A DNA stretch of 36,285 nucleotides from CAZNUP01 sp964609775 (lineage in GTDB: Bacteria > Patescibacteriota > Microgenomatia > JAMCZE01). Under the pieces are notes generated by a model that worked only from the letters and a program-made list of their open reading frames with translations, was not told the DNA's origin and ran no database searches. The translations under genes and the position numbers were made by a program. Below are positions 1 through 7,178 of the stretch, in pieces. The stretch is from positions 1 through 36,285 of the forward strand of contig CAZSSJ010000010.1 in NCBI GenBank assembly GCA_964609775.1, given 5' to 3'. Within the stretch, counting starts at the first letter, position 1; each line of letters begins with the position of its first letter.

Positions 1-44
1 GGATTCTAATGTCCCATAGAACGAGCAGTTTCGTTCCTTATTGA

Positions 45-266
45 CTAAAGACCCTTAACGATTTGCCCGTTATATTGAGAAAAACGAAGACTATGGAAGG
101 AAAAGATCAGATTATCAGAAAAATCTTCTCGAACTTTGTTCTCAAGGACAAGAAAGTGGCGTCATATCAACTAAATCAACCATTCAAAGACTTCATCGAA
201 AAGGGATTTTTCGTCTCTAGTCGGGGAGCGGAGAATCGAACTCCGACTGCTAGACCCCCAGCCTAG
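45..266 (+). pseudogene. Probable C-terminal tail of a serine site-specific recombinase
   Basis: The frame is open from a TGA at 42-44 to a TAG at 264-266. It encodes a segment with KIFSNFVLKDKKV followed by QPF, which resembles the extreme C-terminus of large serine recombinases (SNL-LKDKK--PF pattern). No start or catalytic domain is present in the window, and the frame runs antisense through the tRNA-Pro gene, so the last ~16 residues are not real protein sequence. I read it as a decayed recombinase end beside a tRNA gene, a common integration neighbourhood. The identification rests on motif memory only; a chance open frame is possible. Confidence 0.35.
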
Positions 267-291
267 CGCGCTACCACTACGCCACTCCCCG
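221..291 (-). tRNA. tRNA-Pro (anticodon GGG)
   Basis: On the minus strand the sequence folds as a 7-bp acceptor stem starting with C1-G72 (the bacterial tRNA-Pro hallmark), a D-arm GCGT/GCGC, an anticodon stem CTAGG/TCTAG with loop CTGGGGG (anticodon GGG), and a T-arm CGGAG/CTCCG with loop TTCGATT. The discriminator is A73. The 3' CCA is not encoded (the next bases read CTA), so a CCA-adding enzyme is needed. The upstream GIY-YIG frame ends inside the D-arm of this gene. Confidence 0.93.
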
Positions 292-546
292 TATTAATTT
301 GAATTCTCCCGATGAAATTCTCCTGTTTAGAAAATCATGACTCCGCTTGTATTTAATCTCAAATATCCGCGCTTCTCCTATCGATGTAAAGTATTGATAC
401 CCAATTAAGTTAAAGGGTCGGCGCGGCTTAGTCGAGCGTACTTTCCCACCGTTATGCAACTTGAGCCGTTCTTCAGGTTGTAAAGTCGTTGACCCAATAT
501 ATTTATTATGATCCTTGTCACTAATCAGCAAATAAACGTATGCCAT
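277..546 (-). CDS. GIY-YIG nuclease domain protein (UvrC-N/endonuclease superfamily)
   Basis: This 89-residue protein has the two GIY-YIG strands, YVYLL (residues 3-7) and KYIGST (15-20), followed by R27 near RLKLHN and E63 in FEIKYK, at the places expected for the catalytic Arg and metal-binding Glu. Stand-alone GIY-YIG proteins of this size are widespread small nucleases of unclear role. I chose the ATG at 546 because the domain begins immediately there; the upstream open frame looks like repeat sequence. The stop codon lies inside the tRNA-Pro D-arm, so the last five codons overlap the tRNA 5' end on the same strand. This implies co-transcription with tRNA processing, or recent insertion next to the tRNA. 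Confidence 0.8.
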   Translation of the reverse strand: MAYVYLLISDKDHNKYIGSTTLQPEERLKLHNGGKVRSTKPRRPFNLIGYQYFTSIGEARIFEIKYKRSHDFLNRRISSGEFKLIRGVA

Positions 547-585
547 CCATAATCCTACTTGCCCAGAGGGCTTTAGCCCGGCGGG

Positions 586-597
586 CGCCACTCCCCG
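586..597. repeat. 12-nt copy of the tRNA-Pro 5' end
   Basis: The 12 bases here are identical to 280-291, which is the first 12 nt of tRNA-Pro. The two copies are direct repeats that bracket the GIY-YIG gene. The block is followed on the left by a GGGC-TTTA-GCCC hairpin (569-579), one of a family seen elsewhere in the window. It is short enough to be chance, but its edge coincides with the tRNA 5' end. Confidence 0.4.
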
Positions 598-625
598 CAC
601 CTCTATTTTATCACCTTGTTGTCCA

Positions 626-634
626 TGGTAAAAT
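626..634 (+). promoter_or_regulatory. Extended -10 promoter for the DUF5678-like gene
   Basis: TGG-TAAAAT forms an extended -10 box (TGn plus five of six TATAAT matches). It ends six bases before the ATG at 641, so transcription would begin at or next to the start codon. No good -35 is visible, as is typical of extended -10 promoters. Confidence 0.45.
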
Positions 635-640
635 AGACTC

Positions 641-847
641 ATGAACGCCAAAAATGACAAGCTAATCGCCAGAGTCTATGCTGATCCAAAATATCGTGGC
701 AAACACATCATCCTGGCCGCCGGTAAATTGTTCACTGCCAAAACCGGCGAGGGAGCCCTCAAAATTTTAAGGACCATCCGCAAGAAAAATCCCAAAATAA
801 CTCCCGAAGTCACCTACATCCCCAAAGGAAAATTTCTCATCGTCTAA
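641..847 (+). CDS. Small DUF5678-like protein
   Basis: This 68-residue protein has the pattern KYRGKHIILAAGKLF - TGEGALKILRTIRKKNP - VTYIPKG. It matches DUF5678-like proteins, in which a lysine-rich strand-helix unit starts with YxGKxI and ends in a V-x-x-IPKG strand. These small proteins are frequent in Microgenomates and in archaea and have no established function. The gene is followed after 3 nt by the retropepsin-like gene, so the two are probably one transcript. In some genomes DUF5678 proteins are paired with aspartyl-protease-like or toxin-like partners; here that pairing is only positional. No Shine-Dalgarno is seen, which fits the leaderless arrangement. The family call is moderately sure. 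Confidence 0.65.
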   Translation: MNAKNDKLIARVYADPKYRGKHIILAAGKLFTAKTGEGALKILRTIRKKNPKITPEVTYIPKGKFLIV

Positions 848-850
848 AAA

Positions 851-1261
851 GTGGCCACCACTTTCTCCTATCAGGAAAATGGCTCAACAAAATTTGGGAG
901 AATCTATGTTCCCATAGCTCGGGTCAGGTTCTTCTGGCCAAAGACTAAATCCAGAATCGATCCGGTACTGATTGTCGACACCGGAGCAGATTTCACCATT
1001 CTTCCAAACTATCTGGGCCGGGACTTGGGGATTTCTTTTAAAGATGACTGCATAGAAGAATCAATCGGTGGTGTCGGGGGAACAAGAAAAACTTTTTTCG
1101 TTAAACAGTTAGTTCCAGTTGAAATTGGAAAATTCAGACGAAATGTTCCTCTTGCCATCATGGAAGATGACTCTGTTCCTCCTCTTCTTGGGCGGCTTGG
1201 ATTTTTCGAAACTTTTAATGTCGAATTTCTCAAAACCAAGAAGATAAACTTTAAGGACTGA
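851..1261 (+). CDS. Retropepsin-like aspartyl protease
   Basis: The 136-residue protein carries the active-site strand VLIVDTGADFTILP with D43-T44-G45-A46-D47. A later hydrophobic strand PPLLGRLGFF (about 110-119) corresponds to the second psi-loop element of single-domain retropepsin-like proteases, which dimerise to form one active site with one Asp from each subunit. No signal peptide or membrane segment is visible, so a cytosolic location is likely. Translation starts at GTG 851, only three bases after the stop of the DUF5678-like gene, which indicates coupling. The substrate is unknown. The stop lies 55 bases before the recA start; the recA promoter begins 7 bases after it. Confidence 0.75.
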   Translation: MATTFSYQENGSTKFGRIYVPIARVRFFWPKTKSRIDPVLIVDTGADFTILPNYLGRDLGISFKDDCIEESIGGVGGTRKTFFVKQLVPVEIGKFRRNVPLAIMEDDSVPPLLGRLGFFETFNVEFLKTKKINFKD

Positions 1262-1267
1262 TGCCTT

Positions 1268-1296
1268 TTGACACAGTTGACTCTCAAACCCATAAA
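1268..1296 (+). promoter_or_regulatory. recA promoter (TTGACA-17-CATAAA)
   Basis: A perfect -35 TTGACA (1268-1273), a 17-bp spacer and CATAAA (1291-1296, four of six matches) place transcription start near 1303, about 13 bases before the recA ATG at 1316. I see no LexA-type palindrome here. Confidence 0.5.
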
Positions 1297-1315
1297 TAGT
1301 TTAATCCGGCTATCT

Positions 1316-2378
1316 ATGTCAAGAGGAAAATCTTCCGACGATCTCCCGCCTGTTTCCCAAACCACCAATCAGGATGCCAAACTTTCGGCCATCCGTTTGG
1401 CCATGGAGCAAATCGAAAAGCAATATGGCAAGGGCTCGATCATGAAGATGGGGGAAGCGGTTCCGAGAATGACCACCGATGTCATCTCGACAGGCATCAT
1501 GCCCCTTGACTTGGCCCTTGGTGTCGGCGGTCTTCCCCGGGGAAGAATTGTCGAAATCTACGGCCCCGAAGCTTCCGGCAAAACGACCGTCATGCTCTCG
1601 GCCATTGCCCAGGCTCGAACACGCCCTCGATCCCCAATGGGCCGAAAAAATCGGCATCAACCTCAACGAACTTTTAATTTCCCAACCGGACACCGGCGAG
1701 CAGGCCTTGGAAATTGCCGAAACCCTGATCCGCTCCGGTGGCGTCGATCTGATTGTTGTCGATTCGGTGGCAGCACTGGTACCAAGAGCCGAAATTGAAG
1801 GCGAAATGGGCGATGCCATGGTTGGCCTCCAAGCCCGCCTCATGTCCCAGGCTCTAAGAAAATTGACCGGCGTCATCAACAAATCTAAGACAGTCGTCAT
1901 CTTCACCAACCAACTCCGTCAGAAAATCGGCATCATGTTTGGCAACCCGGAAACGACCCCCGGCGGCCTGGCCATGAAGTTCTACGCTTCGATCAGATTG
2001 GACATTCGCAAAATTGAACAACTCAAAGACGGCGACAATGTCATTGGCAGCCGGCACCGCGTCAAAGTCGTCAAAAACAAAGTTGCCCCGCCATTTCGGG
2101 TTGCTGAATTTAATATCTATGGCACCACCGGTCCTTCCTATGAAGACGGTCTCATTGACGTCGGCGTCGAGCTAGGAGTCATTTCTAAATCCGGCGCCTT
2201 TCTCAAGTATAAAGACACCATGCTTGGCCAGGGCCGCGAAACCGCCCGGGATTTCCTCGTCGAAAATAAAAAGGTGGCCAGACAAATTCATGATGACATC
2301 ATGGCCAGGGTAAAGTCCGGCGACGCCGCCGAAAAAGTCGTCCTTGGTGAAGAGGAGGAAGAAGAAACCACTTCTTAA
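1316..2378 (+). pseudogene. recA: RecA recombinase, reading frame broken by a ~35-nt deletion
   Basis: RecA binds single-stranded DNA and drives strand exchange and repair. Walker A GPEASGKT (about residues 83-90), SQPDTGEQALEIAETL, VVDSVAALVPRAEIEGEMGD, the L2-region GNPETTPGG and an acidic tail are all present. The protein starts in frame 2 (ATG 1316), but after GCT at 1613-1615 one base (1616) is followed by GAACACGCC in frame 3. Compared with intact RecA, the ~12 residues between helix C and EHALDP (equivalent to QREGKTCAFIDA) are missing. That fits a 35-nt loss, which shifts the frame. The rest of the gene (1617-2378) is undamaged and highly conserved, with no other disruption. Either the assembly collapsed a short stretch or the gene is freshly broken. 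The start is chosen at ATG 1316, just after a good promoter. Confidence 0.9.
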
Positions 2379-2411
2379 TCACTCCGTTGACTCCTCCACT
2401 GACCTAGTTTG

Positions 2412-2420
2412 TGGGATAAT
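2412..2420 (+). promoter_or_regulatory. Extended -10 promoter for the ABC-2 permease pair
   Basis: TGG-GATAAT is an extended -10 box ending 7 bases before the GTG start at 2428, so the mRNA would be leaderless. A TTGACT at 2387-2392 is too far away (22 bp) for a normal spacer. Confidence 0.4.
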
Positions 2421-2427
2421 TGTCAAA

Positions 2428-3222
2428 GTGTCTAAATACTTGCAGTATTTCAAAATTGGCTACCAGATAATGACCACCTATCGTGGCCAAATCATATTTG
2501 GGTCCCTTCGGCATCTGACTGTAGTTATCATGGCTGTGATTCTTTGGGGAACAATTTTCCGGGGCAAACAATCGGTTGGTGGCTTTGATTTGGGACAAAT
2601 TGTAACCTATTATATTCTCGTTGAGTTGATCGACATCTTCTACATGACTGCCTCAGCCAGAGTATTAACCAGGGACATCAATACCGGTGACCTCAGCAAC
2701 TATCTAGTTAAGCCCATAAACTATTGGAACTATCTGCTATTTTACAGTTATGGTAACCAACTGGGCTATGTTTCCCTAGGCATTGTAATCCTTCTAGTTG
2801 CCAGCCGGATTTTGCCATCCCTATTCTTCGTTCAAACGAACATCATTTTTATAATCCAAACAGCACTCCTTTTATCTGTCAGCTCAATGTTATATTTCCA
2901 AATATTTTTCCTCATTGGCGCAATGACATTTTGGCTATCAGACAGCTCTCATTTCCGTTCGGGCGTGAAACAGTTAATTGGAGTTCTGGGAGGCAGATGG
3001 GCCCCCTTGGCCTTCTTTCCTTTATGGGCTCAAGAAATTTTGAACTACACCCCATTCCCGTACCTTTTTAATTTTGTCGTCAAGGCTTATCAAGGAGGAC
3101 TAAAACCTACCGAATTTTTAAATTTGTTTTGTATAGAGCTTCTATGGCTTGGTGCCCTTCTTTTTGTTGGCCGGATTGTCTGGAAAAAAGGCATGATTAG
3201 CTACGCAAGTTTTGGTAAATGA
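2428..3222 (+). CDS. ABC-2 family transporter permease, subunit 1
   Basis: This 264-residue protein is very hydrophobic, with about six membrane segments (for example VVIMAVILWGTIF, GIVILLVASRILP and IELLWLGALLFVGRIVW). The motif GDLSNYLVKPINYWNYLLF after the second or third segment is typical of the ABC2_membrane_6 (PF06182) family, which works in pairs with one ATPase to export unknown substrates. GTG 2428 is preferred because it follows an extended -10 box; the frame remains open upstream inside the recA 3' end. It overlaps the next permease by ATGA at 3219-3222, so the two subunits are translationally coupled. No ATP-binding subunit lies in this operon, so the energising partner must be elsewhere. 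Confidence 0.8.
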   Translation: MSKYLQYFKIGYQIMTTYRGQIIFGSLRHLTVVIMAVILWGTIFRGKQSVGGFDLGQIVTYYILVELIDIFYMTASARVLTRDINTGDLSNYLVKPINYWNYLLFYSYGNQLGYVSLGIVILLVASRILPSLFFVQTNIIFIIQTALLLSVSSMLYFQIFFLIGAMTFWLSDSSHFRSGVKQLIGVLGGRWAPLAFFPLWAQEILNYTPFPYLFNFVVKAYQGGLKPTEFLNLFCIELLWLGALLFVGRIVWKKGMISYASFGK

Positions 3223-4001
3223 AAAAGATATTTAAAGTCTATCTAACACTGGTAAAAATGAATTACATGAAAGCCATGGAGTATCGGTTAGATCTTCTCT
3301 CAACCTTGCTCCCGACCATGACCTATTCATTGGGTTATCTAGTTTTCTTAAAGGTGATCTTAAGTAAAATTCCCACAATAGCGGGCTGGGACCTGGACAA
3401 AATGTTGTTGATTTTTGGATTAGAACAATTGTCTTTCTACATCACTTGGATTTTCTATAAAAAATCCCTTGAAGTCTTTTATCTTTCGATCCGCGACGGC
3501 ACATTTGATTTCACCATTCGTCTGCCGATAAATTCCAAATTCATCACCTCCTTTCGGGAACACTCGTTTGACGTTATTCCCCCGACTTTTTTCGCCATAG
3601 CCTTAATCGTCTATTCTTTAAGAAACACCGACCTATCGATACCCGGAATAGCTCTGGGCACATTCCTGTTTATCTGCGGGTCTATTATTCTTTATAATCT
3701 GACCTTTGCCATTGCCTCTGTTGCTTTCTTGACCGTGGAGGCTAAAGACTTAACGGATTTATTTAACGAGCTGACAAGTTTTGCGCGTTACCCTCTGGCC
3801 GTCTATCCCGGCCCCATGATCTTCGTGCTCCTATTTATTATTCCCGCCCTTTTATTTGCCTATGTACCAGCCACCGTTATCTTGTCCATGATTGATTGGA
3901 AGTTAGTCATAATATCCATCTCTATGGTGTTCCTGACACATATTATTTCTAACTATGCTTGGCAAGCCGGCCTGCGCCGCTATTCTTCTGCGAGTTCGTA
4001 A
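3219..4001 (+). CDS. ABC-2 family transporter permease, subunit 2
   Basis: This 260-residue partner of the preceding gene has about six hydrophobic segments and the family pattern IRDGTFDFTIRLPINSKF, followed by a long cytoplasm-facing loop and VEAKDLTDLFNELTSFARYP before the last segments, as in PF06182 permeases. The two subunits probably form one heterodimeric channel. Its ATG overlaps the stop of subunit 1 by four bases. The stop at 3999-4001 is followed by a 9-bp inverted repeat (4012-4046) that may end the transcript. The substrate cannot be told from sequence. Confidence 0.8.
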   Translation: MKKIFKVYLTLVKMNYMKAMEYRLDLLSTLLPTMTYSLGYLVFLKVILSKIPTIAGWDLDKMLLIFGLEQLSFYITWIFYKKSLEVFYLSIRDGTFDFTIRLPINSKFITSFREHSFDVIPPTFFAIALIVYSLRNTDLSIPGIALGTFLFICGSIILYNLTFAIASVAFLTVEAKDLTDLFNELTSFARYPLAVYPGPMIFVLLFIIPALLFAYVPATVILSMIDWKLVIISISMVFLTHIISNYAWQAGLRRYSSASS

Positions 4002-4011
4002 GGACGAGTAG

Positions 4012-4046
4012 AAGAACTGGCCTTGGCGTCTTCCAGACCAGTTCTT
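4012..4046 (+). terminator. Inverted repeat after the permease pair, weak terminator candidate
   Basis: AAGAACTGG (4012-4020) and CCAGTTCTT (4038-4046) form a perfect 9-bp stem with a 17-nt loop, 10 bases after the permease stop. There is no T-tract after it, so it may be an mRNA-stabilising hairpin rather than an intrinsic terminator. Confidence 0.3.
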
Positions 4047-4060
4047 GATCTGAGAGAAAT

Positions 4061-4094
4061 TGACACAGAATTCACACTAGCGAATTTTGTGTCA
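4061..4094. promoter_or_regulatory. 13-bp inverted repeat before tlyA, possible operator or hairpin
   Basis: TGACACAGAATTC (4061-4073) pairs with GAATTTTGTGTCA (4082-4094), with one G-T and an 8-nt loop. It begins inside a TTGACA hexamer (4060-4065) and ends 26 bases before the tlyA ATG. It could be an operator covering a promoter, or a terminator for leftward or rightward transcription. I find no convincing -10 box at the right distance. Confidence 0.35.
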
Positions 4095-4120
4095 AAATGT
4101 CAAAACCATGAATCAAAACC

Positions 4121-4741
4121 ATGAATAAGAATAATTTCGTCTCGCGGGGAGGAATCAAGTTAGAACACGCTCTCCAAACATTCCAATTAAATGTCTCCGG
4201 CATGACAGTTCTGGATGTAGGCAGCTCCACCGGCGGCTTTGTCAATTGCCTTCTCCAGCATGGCGCTGCAAAAGTGTATTCGCTTGACACTGCCTATGGT
4301 GAACTGGCCTGGAAACTGCGCCAGGACCCTCGCGTGGTTGTCCTCGAGCGAACAAATATCCTTTTTCTTGAATCACTTCCTCCCTCATTACCCTCATTTC
4401 CCTCACGTCCCCCAAATTCTAATCTTGAGACAGTCGATCTCGTGACTATCGATGTCACTTTCACTTCCCTGACTAAAATTCTTCCAAAAATAAAGCCGTT
4501 TCTCAAAGCCTCCAGAAAAGTCATTGCCCTTTTAAAACCACAGTATGAAGACCAAAATCTGGCTCTCAAAAATCGGGGAGTGATTCCTGAGAAAGATAGA
4601 CAGAATATCGTTAATACTGTGATAAACTCAGCCCGAGATAATGGCTGGCGGCTTTTGGGACAAACCCAATCGCCGATCATGGGCAAAGACGGCAATACAG
4701 AGTATCTGCTCTATATCTGCTACCATCCGCTGAAATCATAG
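4121..4741 (+). CDS. TlyA/FtsJ-type rRNA 2'-O-methyltransferase without an S4 domain
   Basis: This 206-residue Rossmann methyltransferase has VSRGGIKLEHAL (about 7-18), the SAM motif VLDVGSSTGGF (30-40), DLVTIDVTFTSL, ALLKPQYE and a final IMGKDGNTEYL strand. The order matches the TlyA family, which methylates ribose 2'-OH of rRNA. The usual N-terminal S4 RNA-binding domain (about 60 residues) is absent; the protein begins just before VSRGGIKL. Residues about 82-100 are a Pro/Ser-rich insertion (SLPPSLPSFPSRPP) encoded by a tandem microrepeat that also occurs in infB. ATG 4121 is preceded by a near-duplicate ATGAATCAAAACC, whose own frame closes after six codons. RecX follows after one base. 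Confidence 0.85.
   Translation: MNKNNFVSRGGIKLEHALQTFQLNVSGMTVLDVGSSTGGFVNCLLQHGAAKVYSLDTAYGELAWKLRQDPRVVVLERTNILFLESLPPSLPSFPSRPPNSNLETVDLVTIDVTFTSLTKILPKIKPFLKASRKVIALLKPQYEDQNLALKNRGVIPEKDRQNIVNTVINSARDNGWRLLGQTQSPIMGKDGNTEYLLYICYHPLKS
4381..4407 (+). repeat. 27-nt CCCTCA-type microrepeat inside tlyA
   Basis: Three CCCTCA units at roughly 9-nt spacing are read in frame as Pro/Ser. Twenty-three of 27 bases match 25410-25436 in infB. There the repeat has the same top-strand orientation, but the gene lies on the opposite strand, so it encodes Glu/Gly instead. Confidence 0.7.
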
Positions 4742-4742
4742 A

Positions 4743-5462
4743 ATGAAAATAACCAGGCTTGAGTATCAGAAAAAAGACCCCAACAGGGTTAATGTTTATG
4801 TTGACGACAAATTTCTTGCTGGAATTGATGCTAATGACGTCATCAAGCTTGATCTCTACGCTAACAAAGAAATTACTCCTGATGAACTAAACAAGATCAT
4901 TGCCGACAGCGAATTTGGCAAACTCTTCAACGCCACTCTGAATTTTCTCTCCTTTCGCCCGCGAAGCGAATGGGAAGTCCGACAGTTTTTTCTTCGCAAA
5001 CAAAAGCATAAAGACCATCGGGCCAGGACAAAAGCCCCGTCAGACATCACTCTAACCACTTCAGAGAACCAGATGGACGCGGTTCTTGCTAAGCTTCGGC
5101 AAATTGGCCAAATTGATGACGCCGCCTTTGCCCGCTGGTTTGTTGACCAGCGCCGAACTTTCAAACCTCTGGGTAAGCGGGCTCTCAAATATGAACTTCG
5201 CAAAAAAGGCCTTGACCAAAAAGTCATCGCCGGAATTTTGGCTGAACCAGCGGGAGAAGACACCGCCCCGAGTGAGGCTGATCTTGCAACGAGAGCACTC
5301 ACCAAGAAGCTCTCCAGGCTTAAAATGACCGCGACCGACGCCAAAAGCCGTTTTGAAACTAAAACCAAGCTCATCCAGTTTCTCCTGACTCGGGGTTTTG
5401 ACTATGACGTGGCTAAGGAGGTAGTGGAAAAAGCCCTCAAAATGGAGTATACTCAAGACTAG
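4743..5462 (+). CDS. recX: RecX family regulator of RecA
   Basis: RecX binds RecA filaments and limits their activity. The protein (239 residues) shows the N-terminal beta unit (MKITRLEYQKKDPNRVNVYVDDKF, quoted here only as an outline of residues 1-24 in two parts: MKITRLEYQKK and NVYVDDKF). It then has three helical RecX repeats: LNFLSFRPRSEWEVRQFF, LRQIGQIDDAAFARWFVDQR with KPLGKRALKYELRKKG, and a last one ending LLTRGFDYDVAKEVVEKAL. A low-complexity Lys/Arg stretch (about 84-103) separates repeats one and two. ATG 4743 follows the tlyA stop by one base, so the two are coupled. recA lies 2.4 kb upstream on the same strand, interrupted by the permease pair. Confidence 0.88.
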   Translation: MKITRLEYQKKDPNRVNVYVDDKFLAGIDANDVIKLDLYANKEITPDELNKIIADSEFGKLFNATLNFLSFRPRSEWEVRQFFLRKQKHKDHRARTKAPSDITLTTSENQMDAVLAKLRQIGQIDDAAFARWFVDQRRTFKPLGKRALKYELRKKGLDQKVIAGILAEPAGEDTAPSEADLATRALTKKLSRLKMTATDAKSRFETKTKLIQFLLTRGFDYDVAKEVVEKALKMEYTQD

Positions 5463-5600
5463 AAAAAAAATTAAATAGATATCATCGGTCCCAGGTAATG
5501 AAAGAGTATTTGGACACATTGATCGCTATTTGGCGAGACTCCTAGGCTCAAACCAACTTGAGTCCTTCGTCCTATTCTTTTTGACCCTGAAGTAAAAACT

Positions 5601-7133
5601 ATGTCCCTTTTTTCCCGGCTAAGTACAACCCTCAATAAACCAAAACGGGAAGTTAAATACCCTAAAACTCAGGAGAAAAAAGCTCCCATAACCAGAACTT
5701 CCAGCAGCCAATTGGGGGCCACTTCTCAACAGGCCATTTTCCAGGCTCAAACCCAAGCCCGGGAAATTGTTTTCTCTGCTAAGGAGGAAGCTATCAAGAT
5801 CAAATCCCAGGCTGAAGACGAGGACCGCAAACTTCGGGCCGAACTCATTGAACTGGAGAGACGTCTTGCCCAAAAAGAAGAGTCTCTCGACACCCGCCTT
5901 CGAAGTCTTGAAGACCGGGAAAAGAAAACCACTGAAACAGAAAAGAGTCTTGCCGAAAAACAGATTGAAGTTGAGAAAATTCGCGCCGACCAGCTCACCC
6001 GTCTCCAGAAAATCGCTAGCCTTTCCGTCGAGGAGGCCAAAGAAAAAATCATCGCCGCCGTTGAGGAAAAATCCCGAAACGAAGCTGGCCGGGTAGCTAA
6101 AGGCATTCTTGACGAAGCTAAAGAGCAAGCTTCCGCTAAGGCCAGAGAAATTCTTGTCTCCGAAATGCTTCACGGGGCGACCGACTATGTGGCCGAATAC
6201 ACCGTTTCCATCGTCTCGGTGGGCAGCGAAGAGGTCAAAGGCCGCATCATCGGCAAGGAGGGCCGCAACATTCGGGCCTTCGAGCAGGCCACCGGCGTCG
6301 ACGTTGAACTTGATGAGGAAGGAGTCATCCGCCTCTCCAGTTTTGACTCCATTCGTCGGGAAATCGCCCGGGTTGCCCTGGAAAGGCTGATCCGGGACAC
6401 TCGCATCCAGCCAGCCCGCATTGAAGAGGTTGTCGCCCAGGTTCGTAAGGAAATTGAACGCATCATGTTCGACGAAGGCGAAAAACTCTGTCACACCGTT
6501 GGGGTCTACAACCTCCCTCGACCGATCGTGGAAATGCTCGGCCGTTTCAAATACCGCTTCTCCTATGGCCAGAACATGATTCTGCACACCCTGGAAGAAA
6601 CAAAAGTCGGGATCGCCATCACTTCCGAAATCGGCGCTGACGTCAACGTCGTTCGCCTCGGCTGCCTTCTCCACGACATTGGCAAAGTCATTGAATCTGA
6701 AGAAGGTTCCCACGTCACTTTGGGAGCTGACTTTCTGCGCAAGATGGGCATCCCCGAGAAAGTGGTGGCCTGCGTCGAGGAGCATCATGAAGACAAGCCT
6801 TTCAGCAGCGTCGAATCCATGATCGTCTATTTGGCTGATGCCATTTCCGGCAGTCGCCCGGGTGCCCGGTATGAAGACTTGGAAAAATATCTTGCCCGGA
6901 TGAAACAACTGGAAGAGATCTGTAAAAGCTTTCCTGGGGTCAATGATGCTTGGGTCTTTCAGGCTGGCCGTGAAGTTCGTGTCCTCGTCGATCCCGAGAA
7001 GATGACTGACAACGAAGCCGTCATTCTTGCTCAAAAAATCAAAGAAAGAGTCGAATCAGAGATAAAAGAATTTCCCGGACAGATTAAATTAACGGTGATT
7101 CGGGAACTGCGGATAACAGAAACTGCAAAGTAA
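5601..7133 (+). CDS. rny: Ribonuclease Y, without the N-terminal membrane anchor
   Basis: RNase Y is the endonuclease that starts mRNA decay in many bacteria. This 510-residue protein has a long charged coiled coil (about 45-200), a KH domain with GRIIGKEGRNIRAFE (from residue 214), and an HD phosphohydrolase domain with the metal-binding HDIGK (from H358) and EEHHEDKPFS. The C-terminal strand region ends VIRELRITETAK. Canonical RNase Y begins with a transmembrane helix; here the first 45 residues are polar and basic (MSLFSRLSTTLNKPKREVKY), and the open frame upstream to a TGA offers no hydrophobic segment. It should therefore be soluble or held by a partner. RNase J and PNPase genes are in the same window. 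Confidence 0.93.
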   Translation: MSLFSRLSTTLNKPKREVKYPKTQEKKAPITRTSSSQLGATSQQAIFQAQTQAREIVFSAKEEAIKIKSQAEDEDRKLRAELIELERRLAQKEESLDTRLRSLEDREKKTTETEKSLAEKQIEVEKIRADQLTRLQKIASLSVEEAKEKIIAAVEEKSRNEAGRVAKGILDEAKEQASAKAREILVSEMLHGATDYVAEYTVSIVSVGSEEVKGRIIGKEGRNIRAFEQATGVDVELDEEGVIRLSSFDSIRREIARVALERLIRDTRIQPARIEEVVAQVRKEIERIMFDEGEKLCHTVGVYNLPRPIVEMLGRFKYRFSYGQNMILHTLEETKVGIAITSEIGADVNVVRLGCLLHDIGKVIESEEGSHVTLGADFLRKMGIPEKVVACVEEHHEDKPFSSVESMIVYLADAISGSRPGARYEDLEKYLARMKQLEEICKSFPGVNDAWVFQAGREVRVLVDPEKMTDNEAVILAQKIKERVESEIKEFPGQIKLTVIRELRITETAK

Positions 7134-7178
7134 CAAAAGTAACAATTGAATGTTTGTTAAACATTAAACATTAGAAAA

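Noticed and set aside
1479..1616. An independent start for the C-terminal half of RecA
   Set aside because: In this frame the residues before 1617 are out of register with RecA, so the piece is part of one broken gene.
4239..4445. A 68-codon frame inside tlyA
   Set aside because: It is an out-of-frame shadow of the methyltransferase gene.
5619..7034. A 471-codon open frame antisense to rny
   Set aside because: It mirrors the codon pattern of rny, whose protein is fully conserved; the antisense translation has no domain pattern.
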